The translations under genes and the position numbers were made by a program. A stretch of 64,000 nucleotides of DNA, taken from positions 64,154,364 to 64,218,363 of the forward strand of contig CM060980.1 of the NCBI GenBank assembly GCA_030765065.1. The letters run 5' to 3'. The notes beneath the pieces were generated by a model. That model saw only the letters and a list, made by a program, of their open reading frames with translations. It had not been told where the DNA came from and ran no database searches. The stretch's first letter is position 1. Each line of letters begins with the position of its first letter. Positions 56,822 through 64,000 of the stretch are shown here, in pieces. Source of the DNA: Deroplatys truncata (lineage: Eukaryota; Arthropoda; Insecta; Mantodea; Mantidae).

Positions 56822-58589
56822 CAACACATCTGATTTTGTTTTTAATTAACGATGCAACAATATTTTACCGTAAACGTTATTGCACATTTTGAAGAGACGA
56901 CCAATGAAATGCACCATAGAATGCATAGAATAGAAAAAAGTAGGGGATAACAATTTCTCATATTAGAAGATTAAATTAGATATTGAAGGAGAACGCCATT
57001 TGTATGGCAACACTTCAAGGCACGCTTCATCACTGATGGAGTAACCTGTACTAATATTTCTGGTAAAATGGTATTCATGTCTTGCAATGAGGTTAGTATC
57101 GTAAGTAGGCATAAGTACCTCAGGAATTTTTTGTGTTTGCTTTTCCGTTTAAACGGTTAGTCGAAGCTTCCCAATAAAAGAGAGTTGAGTATTATATCCC
57201 GAAAAAATTAATTAAAATATCCTATGTGCACAGAAGTAATTTAATTTTTAACTGTCGTTTTACGTATAACAAAAATGTTTACAGCTCTATAAAAAAATTC
57301 AATGAGCCAGCTTGCATTTGTCATACACGGATTAGGCTAGCCTTATTCCATAACCGCAAGGCCAACCCACTCTAGGGATATTTAAGGAACCTCAGATGGC
57401 AGAGGAAACTAAGACATAAGATAAGAAATAAACGTTTGTTGCATTTGAAAATTAATTAAAAACCCTGAAAGTACGCACCATACCTTAGCTTTGAGGATGT
57501 CACATGTGACCCCAGAAACTAGGTGACGTAATCCTCCTGTAACATCAAATACAGCAAAGAGACTGAGGATCAAACAGTTTTGGCTTAATTATAGAGTCGA
57601 TTGGGTTGATCCCAATGAATAATTAGCCAATTATCTGGTGTTATCAAATTTGTATATTTTCAAAGCATAATGAAGACAGAGATGCATTACATTTCTAGCT
57701 TTCTGTCTTTTTCTATTATGCAGACCTTGTAAACATACTGCGATAAAAGCAGAAAATACTTTTCTTCATAATGCTGGAAATTACTTCTCTTGTTATCTCT
57801 CAGAAATCTAAAATAAAAATTTGTGATCCTGAGCCTAGTATGTTACAACATAAATCAACATTACCAAAGATTTGGACATCTAATAAGTGCTAGAAGGTCT
57901 CGTGCAGGATTTCTGCTTCTACTTAGAAAACACTCCAATGAACCTGGCCAGCTTTGAAGCCAAAATGTACAATTTTGTTTCAAGCCAGCTAAATTTTGTT
58001 TACAATTTGATTGTTCAAGCTATGATTCATCATTAAAATAGCTCGTATTTTGATCAAGATGGATGCTAATGCTATACTTCTACAAATGTTAAATACTAAT
58101 TCATTTGGATGTAGATAAATAACTTCTTGAACTGGAAAGTTTTTGTTGATCTATGATGTCTAAATTTACCTCTGCATGCTATGCAACTGGAAGATCTATG
58201 CAACCTTGAAATCACAGACTTCAAAATGAACTTATCATGACTACTTTAAATCAGCAATGAAGTTCTTTTCTTATTTTCTGAGAAACCTCAATTGAAATTA
58301 ATCGTATCTTTCTATTAGAAAAGAAAAGAAAAAAAACTATACTAATTGTTACTGGTACACATAGCAGATATTCAGGAATTTTTTAGGGAGTTAGGAACAT
58401 TGACTTTTCTGTATCCAAAGGTATATGTATAATATCCAAAGGTATTCTGTATCCAAAGATATTTATAACATATCTTAATGATATGTTATATAATGAGTAA
58501 CTAGAATTTGTACAAAACCAAGATATTTACGATAAAAATACAAGAACAAATCTATATAGAACAATTTCAGTAACATCCTGCTATCAAAA
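56822..58589. other. unclassified sequence
   Basis: About 1.8 kb without open frames or matches I can name. No repeat family shared with the rest of the window was noticed except short AT-rich words. Confidence 0.4.
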
Positions 58590-59390
58590 AATATTATGTG
58601 ATTCATATGAATTTGTCTACCCTTTATACAAACTGTTCTGAGTAATATCTACTACCTTTTAATCCAAAAAGCATATGCAGAAATAGCTAAATTACACATT
58701 TCGTTATAGATACAAAGAGAATGGCGGTAGTCAAATGTTTAAGAACAGGGCGCTATATGCTGGCCTTAAAATTCCATACTCTTTCCACACAATCGCGACA
58801 ACTGAATGTTGACAGAACTTTTAACCATGAATAAGGGATATCTCAGAAATGGCTTATGCCACAAAAAACTTATCAGAAATAAATTGTGTGTTTAAACATA
58901 TCTACATTTTTGTCAATCCGTTAACGTTTTCCATTTATACAAGGTTATACAAAATTCTTTCCAATGAAGGGAACTTTACAGGCCATTCTCAGAACTTTCA
59001 ATTTTATTTTTAATGTAAATATCTTTAATATATGGTATTTTAATCAAAATCGTCAGAGCCTATTTTTTTAGAAAATCCAAATTTTCGAAAAATGTTACAT
59101 GTAATGTGTAGTTAGGAATGGGGGAGTTTCTTGAAAACCTTCGTTTCGCATCCTTGGAAGATACTGAACTTAAATACCAAGTTTAGTACCTATCCAACTT
59201 CTCGTTTTTGAGTTATGCTGTTCACACACACACACATACACACACACACATACAGACATTTTTCTAAAACTGATTTTTTTTTATTTAGGCGGTCTCAAAA
59301 CATGTATTTACGGTGAAATCTCGTTATCAAATTTTTTGGGTGGAATGCAATACCTTCTCTACCTACTGTGTAAGTGGTAGAGAAAGTAAA
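58590..59390 (-). repeat. 0.9-kb repeat family, copy Q (reverse)
   Basis: From about CTACCCTTTATACAAACTGT to GTGGTAGAGAAAGTAAAAAC. The best intact match to the junction at the insertion site of the palindromic element is at 58839-58915. Confidence 0.8.
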
Positions 59391-60638
59391 AACAATCTTA
59401 TTATTAGTGCTTTTAACAAATAACAGCCTTCCCTTAGCTTAAAGGCGTTAAGTAAAGGTACGCAATTAAAAATTTCTCTTAAAATACTTGTATAGAAAGG
59501 CTTATAAATATGTAGAGGGTATGTAAGCGACTATTAACCATATTGATGTATGAATCCTTATATACTCTGATATTTGTTCGTATATAAAAGATATTATATA
59601 GTTAACTACCTAAGTATAACAAACAGCTATTTAAAACGGTGGTGTTGCAACTGACACTTTATAAGCTGATAGGACTTTATGGCCATCGCACGAACTTTCC
59701 TACTCGTACTTTATTGTTACATTTTATTCAGTCACCTATTACTGGGCGTATTCTGACTTTAATTTAGGAACAAACGTTTGGCGTTAACTCGCTTTCTTTG
59801 GGATTTTAAATTAGATTTCTATCTGCTTTTAGATACGTTCGCTACTCCACAGTACCTATTAGTGTCGTTTTGCACGCTTCTTGTCCTTTATTCGGTCTGT
59901 CTGGCCTTTCATATGCATGAATTAAGGAGTTGGAAGTAAATTTATTGAAACATTTCAAATTTGGTCGAAACTGCTGCAAAATTAAACATAGTTTATGGGG
60001 AAAGGTTCTTAAAGTTTACGTTTTTAAGCAAGCTACTGCATTAATGGATATGAAATAGTAGGAGTTTGGGAACATTTGTTGAAACATTTCTAGTTTGGTT
60101 GAAGTCGGTACAAAAATTAAAGGTACCGAAGAACCTCCTTAATATTTATAATCTTTAGGTGAACCGTTGGTTCTGCGATGCTGAACTTTTATAAACAGGG
60201 TATAGAAAACCATTTGTTGATAGATATAAGATTTTATTTAAAGCTGAACAAAATGTAGTGTAGGTTAAATGGATAGCCTCCTAAAATGAGTGCTTTTTCG
60301 TTTAACTGCCGCACAAATGGTGATATTTTGTGAGAACATTTCTTACTTAAAATCAGTAAACAATTAGACGAAGTTTATGTCAGGTATACCGCTTTTCGGA
60401 TGGTTCCCAAAATATAGATGATAATAATAAGCGTCAACAATGCTGCTATAAGTTGACGTTACGTGTGAGTTTAATTGTATTTACTCTGAAACACACTGTT
60501 CCATTCTCTTATCTAAGACTCTGCAGAAGGTAGGGAGTAATTCTAATTAAAGAATAAGCAGATTGAAAATTAAATTAATCTTCTAAATTAAGCAAAAATA
60601 ATCTAGTCCTCGGATTGTGCAACCTTACATTGAGTGCT

Positions 60639-60640
<2 letters not shown>
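59391..60640. other. non-coding sequence, nothing recognised
   Basis: About 1.25 kb, AT-rich, without identifiable features. Confidence 0.4.
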
Positions 60641-60642
<2 letters not shown>

Positions 60643-60674
<32 letters not shown>

Positions 60675-60675
60675 G

Positions 60676-60715
<40 letters not shown>

Positions 60716-60716
60716 G
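60643..60716. repeat. (CA)n microsatellite with CG-containing centre
   Basis: ACATAC then about 60 bp of CA dinucleotides interrupted by GCGCGCGC. It abuts the left end of the Penelope-like element. Confidence 0.9.
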
Positions 60717-60990
60717 TGCTTATTTTTCACACTGTGGCCACTGCACGGTGTCTTGCACGCCGGCCGCTGCAGCTCGGACTCCCGCTGAAACATCCCCACA
60801 ACCGCCGCACGATCTCATATTTACAGTTACAGTTACAATGATAATATTATGAAAGATGTTGGAAATGTTGTCTTTCTCTATCCGCATATTTCTGGCATCT
60901 TCTCAGGAAATTTTCATTCTCATTGGAGAGTTCAATATCCGAAATTGAATGAATTTTTCGCCTGATGTTTTCTTTTACTTCTTATAATGC
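60713..60990. repeat. Penelope terminal repeat, left
   Basis: Inverted relative to 63625-63915; diverged by many substitutions and small indels, consistent with an old insertion. Confidence 0.7.
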
Positions 60991-61536
60991 ATGGGGTTTA
61001 TCGTATACACCTTATTTTTCATTTGATTATCAGAGTCAGGTAAATTTCTGTAATTGATTTTCGAAATGATAAGAGTAATTGAGCCACGCGTAATATTCTT
61101 CTCTGCCGAAGGTTCAGTTTAAATGGTTATATTTCTTCACAAAATGAGAAATAAGAATACAGGGAAACCCGATTTTGCACACAAGATTCCCTTACAGGAC
61201 AGAAAATGGGTGTGCAGTAAATGCATACAAAATATAATTGAATATCATTTTTTGAACAGCTGACCTACATTAATTGTTAGTCTGGATTTTTCCAACAAGG
61301 CTTTACTACCGCGCATACAGCTGATGAGTCATTAAAATTAATTCAGGAAACGTTTGAAGATAGAATCATCAGTAAACAACTATAATTATAGTGAATGGTT
61401 TACATATTAATTCTCATCACATCTGCGCTTGGTGTTATCTGAGTAGCGCTTTCGGGAGACGTGTTTCCTCATCATCAGCTCTAGTTGACTGGCTTCTCAT
61501 TCACTCCACTCACCCCCAAGAAATAATTCAGTAGAC

Positions 61537-61691
61537 CAAGGGTGGCGAAAACGCCTTCCTTCCGCGAGTCACCAAATGTGCAACACGCACTGCATCACTC
61601 AGTAGCATGTGAAAATCAAACGGACGGTTGCAGAGAGGGAACGTGCGCCTGCGAGTCAAAATAACTCGCGAGTCACGTTTTCGCCACCTCT
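61537..61691. mobile_element. hAT-type miniature element, copy 2, perfect 8-bp duplication
   Basis: 155 bp: CAAGGGTGGCGAAAACGCC at the left, GTTTTCGCCACCTCTG at the right, flanked by CAGTAGAC at 61529-61536 and 61692-61699. Subterminal ACTCGCGAGTCACG motifs as in copy 1 (46365-46521). No coding capacity; must have been moved by a hAT transposase supplied elsewhere. Confidence 0.88.
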
Positions 61692-61699
61692 GCAGTAGA

Positions 61700-63600
61700 C
61701 AATTTTTCTGCCCTCTGCTGGGAAAAGTTGTGGTCTAGTGGTCTTGAGTGTACTGCCATCTGTAGTGAAGGTTGGGAATCCATCTGTCTTTTTTCTTCTC
61801 TCTTGTAATTTGATTGGATGAGCTGCATCAAATAGTCTGTAGGTGATATTTCAAAATTAAAAATATTCTTGATGTTAAGACGAATGAAAATCTTTTCCCA
61901 AATTTCCAGTTGTAAAGAAATCTGTATAGGTTTTAATAATTTTATCTCTCGTCCTATTTCTTGGTTACTACTCCAAAAATGATTGTAAACTGCTAATTTA
62001 TTTATTTGTTTTAATTTTATATTTCTTTGATGTTCACTTAAACGTATTTTAAGCTTCTTTTTGTTCTACCAATATATGAACCTTGGCAATCTTGACATGG
62101 AATCTGATAAATACCCGATTTTTTTTAAAATAATCTGTAGTGTTGGTCAAAGGTGTATTCAACATGTTTCTCAAGCTATATATATTCTGAGGTGCAAGCT
62201 GAATATGAAATTTTCTGAATAATTTTTCAAAATGTTTAAACATTACAGGATGGTATGTGAATTTCTTGTATATTAAATATTTTTTATTAATTGTATGTAA
62301 ACTATGTTTCTTTTTGTATATGATAATTAATTATTAATAAGCTGAGGTTTGAAGCCATTTTAAACAGCCACATTCTTAATGTATTTTAATTCAGCCACAT
62401 AGTCTTCTTTTTCCAAAGGAAAATTAATCAATCTGTATACCAAGCTTCTAAAAACTGCATGTTGATGTGATGTAGGGTTGTAAAAATTATTCTTTATATA
62501 ATTATCCACATGAGTAGGTTTTCTATAAATACCAAACTTTATGTTATTATCTTTTCTTTTTATAAGTAAATCCAAAAATGGTAACGTATTATTTGTTTCT
62601 ATTTCCATAACGGATTTAATATTTTTTTCTTGTTTATTCAAAATATCCAATGTTAAATTTGTGCAATGTTGAGGAATAATAGCAAAAATGTCATCTACAT
62701 ATCTGTATCAAATCTTGAAAATATGTGGGTATGATATAGTTACAATTTTTTCCAAAAAGCTCATATAAAGGTCTGCAAGAAGAGGAGACAGTGGATTACC
62801 CATTGCCAGGTCATGTGTTTGCTTATAAAAATTCTTATTAAAGGTAAAGAAGTTTTGAGTAATGCAGCAGGTTGTAAGTGCAATCATATTGAATGTTATT
62901 CTTTGTAAATTAAGTGATGTTAACCAAGTTTTCAACAAATCTGGTATACTATCTGTAGGTACATTGGTGAATAAACATGTAACGTCAAAGACACTAATAA
63001 ACCTTCTTTACTAATTGTAAAGTTCTGAATGTTATTAATTAATTCTGTGGATTTATTGATACTTAATGATGGAAATTTTTTCTAAATATGTAAATTCGTT
63101 TGTCAACCATTTAGCTAACCCATAGTTGGGCAAACCTATATTATTGATGACAGATCGTATACTGTGATCATTTTTGTGGGTTTTAGGTAAGCAGCAAATC
63201 CTAGATAGAGTTGGATTGCTGCTTTTAAGCTGTCGTTTTTTATCAGCTGATATTATGGTTGCCTGTGATAGAGCTTGGTTAACTTGTTTTATGCACAAAT
63301 TCAAAGGATCTTTATTAATATTCTCATAGTCACCTTTTTCTAAAAATTCTTTAACTCTATTATAGTAGTCGTCAGTATTTAAGATTACAATTTGGTTGTT
63401 TAAATATACAACAGGTTTTTCATTGAGGTTTTTAATGGTTTTATTTGCTAAAGTTGTTATTAATAGTGAAATCCATACTTTAATAAGTTCTGTACATTGT
63501 AATTTTAAACTGCTGGCTATAGCTGAATTTAAACCATAAGTGGCTATTAAATTACTGCCCTTACGATCCCCCGATTTTTGTGTATGGGGGGACTTAAGTG
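61700..63600 (-). pseudogene. Penelope-like reverse transcriptase with GIY-YIG endonuclease, decayed
   Basis: From upstream to downstream on the minus strand: an N-terminal region (KEFLEKGDYENI), CCLPKTHKNDHSIRSVIN (near 63170), VFDVTCLFTNVPTD (motif A, reached after a frameshift near 63050-62940), QTHDLAMGNPLSPLLADLYM (near 62800), the YVDD catalytic box at 62690-62701, TLPFLDLLIKRK and GIYRKPTHVDNYI (62500-62590). Near 62020-62115 comes GIYQIPCQDCQGSYIGRTKR, the GIY-YIG motif that characterises Penelope-like elements. A TGA stop sits just before YVDD and others lie between RT and endonuclease. Not functional as it stands. Confidence 0.85.
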
Positions 63601-63624
63601 CAACAAACCCCTATACTTTATAAG

Positions 63625-63915
63625 AACAAAAAGGAAACATCAGGCGGGAAATTCGCTCGATTTTGGATATTGAACTCTCCAGTGTGAATGGAAATTTCCT
63701 GAGAAGATACCAGAAATATGCAAATAGAGAAGAACAATATTTCCAACAACTCTTGCGGTGAGGTATGTGTTTATTATCATTGTAATTATAAATATGAGAA
63801 CGTGAGGCGGTTACGGGGATATAACTATTTTGGTGGGATACCGAGTTGCGGCGGTCGGCGCGCGAGTAGAGGTACTATGGTCACAATATGAGGGAAAAGC
63901 ACTGTATAATACTTA
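63625..63915. repeat. Penelope terminal repeat, right
   Basis: Inverse of 60713-60990; see the parent element. The last 85 bases of the window beyond it show nothing recognisable. Confidence 0.7.
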
Positions 63916-64000
63916 TGTAAGTAACCTCCGCTGTTATTCAGAAACAACCCTGCCGGTTATATAGCCAAAGCTATACAAATTAATCACAAATATATGGCAG

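Larger units (their letters stand above)
60713..63915 (-). mobile_element. Penelope-like retroelement with inverted terminal repeats
   Basis: A decayed RT plus GIY-YIG gene (61700-63600, minus) is flanked by inverted repeats of about 280 bp: 60713-60990 and 63625-63915. Matching blocks include CAGTGCTT, CACGCCGGCCGCTGCAGCTC versus its degenerate inverse, TCATATTTA...TTACAATGATAAT, TCTTCTCAGGAAATTT and GAGAGTTCAATATCC. Penelope-like elements commonly end in such LTR-like repeats in direct or inverted orientation. A hAT miniature element is nested at 61537-61691. Confidence 0.75.

Noticed and set aside
60575-60852. Cysteine/valine- or threonine/histidine-rich frames over the (CA)n run
   Set aside because: Microsatellite translation; no domain.
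61310-61500. Hammerhead-like CTGATGA...GAAAC strings (plus strand near 61320, minus strand near 61480)
   Set aside because: Neither has a convincing stem II between the CTGATGA and GAAAC core boxes, so a ribozyme is not supported.
11339-64000. Prickle PET-domain exon
   Set aside because: No frame on the minus strand resembles the PET domain (YCNSL/HDNE-type blocks); taken to be outside the window.

Overview
The window is nuclear DNA of an insect: AT-rich, packed with decayed transposons, and holding two spliced exons of the planar-cell-polarity gene prickle on the minus strand (11135-11338 and 7908-8106). The species cannot be read from the sequence; the large introns fit a large-genome, perhaps hemimetabolous, insect. 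The PET-domain exon (upstream) and the rest of LIM3 (downstream) were not found. Most of the window would therefore be prickle intron, with more than 52 kb of upstream intron inside it.

The main object is an 18.4-kb element at 23757-42190 that is almost entirely palindromic. Two arms of about 9.05 kb (23757-32810 and 33161-42190) are inverted copies of each other around a 350-bp unique centre. Each arm carries the same intact gene, a type B (protein-primed, Polinton/adintovirus-like) DNA polymerase of about 1217 residues with N-terminal zinc fingers and an embedded endonuclease VII/HNH-like zinc module. The two copies are transcribed outward. The ends read 5'-AGTAGC, flanked by a 6-bp duplication GCTATG (or, read one base further in, an 8-bp duplication TGCTATGA). 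Joining the flanks recreates an uninterrupted copy of a local repeat, so the insertion boundaries are certain. No integrase, packaging ATPase, protease or capsid gene is visible. This looks like a polymerase-only, giant-inverted-repeat relative of Polintons/Mavericks, and is the candidate undescribed system. From the tip inward each arm has: a subterminal tandem-repeat zone; a CGTAAC-rich stretch; a 21-bp tandem array (13 units left, 15 right); polyadenylation signals; polB; a duplicated TATA/initiator promoter; a five-unit array derived from a SINE core; and AT-rich non-coding DNA ending in a GC-richer segment at the centre.

The rest is host intron filled with other mobile elements. A non-coding repeat family of about 0.9 kb is present in at least 14 full or partial copies in both orientations and hosts nested insertions. 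There are two Tc1-like elements (one with a dead transposase), an internally deleted mariner, two hAT-type miniature elements, fold-back miniature elements, five tRNA-derived SINEs, degenerate LINE fragments and a decayed Penelope-like retroelement (RT plus GIY-YIG, with inverted terminal repeats) at the right end.

Functionally, prickle is the only host gene seen. The palindromic element is the only mobile element with intact coding capacity; its near-identical arms contrast with the strongly diverged repeats around it, pointing to recent insertion or arm-to-arm gene conversion.
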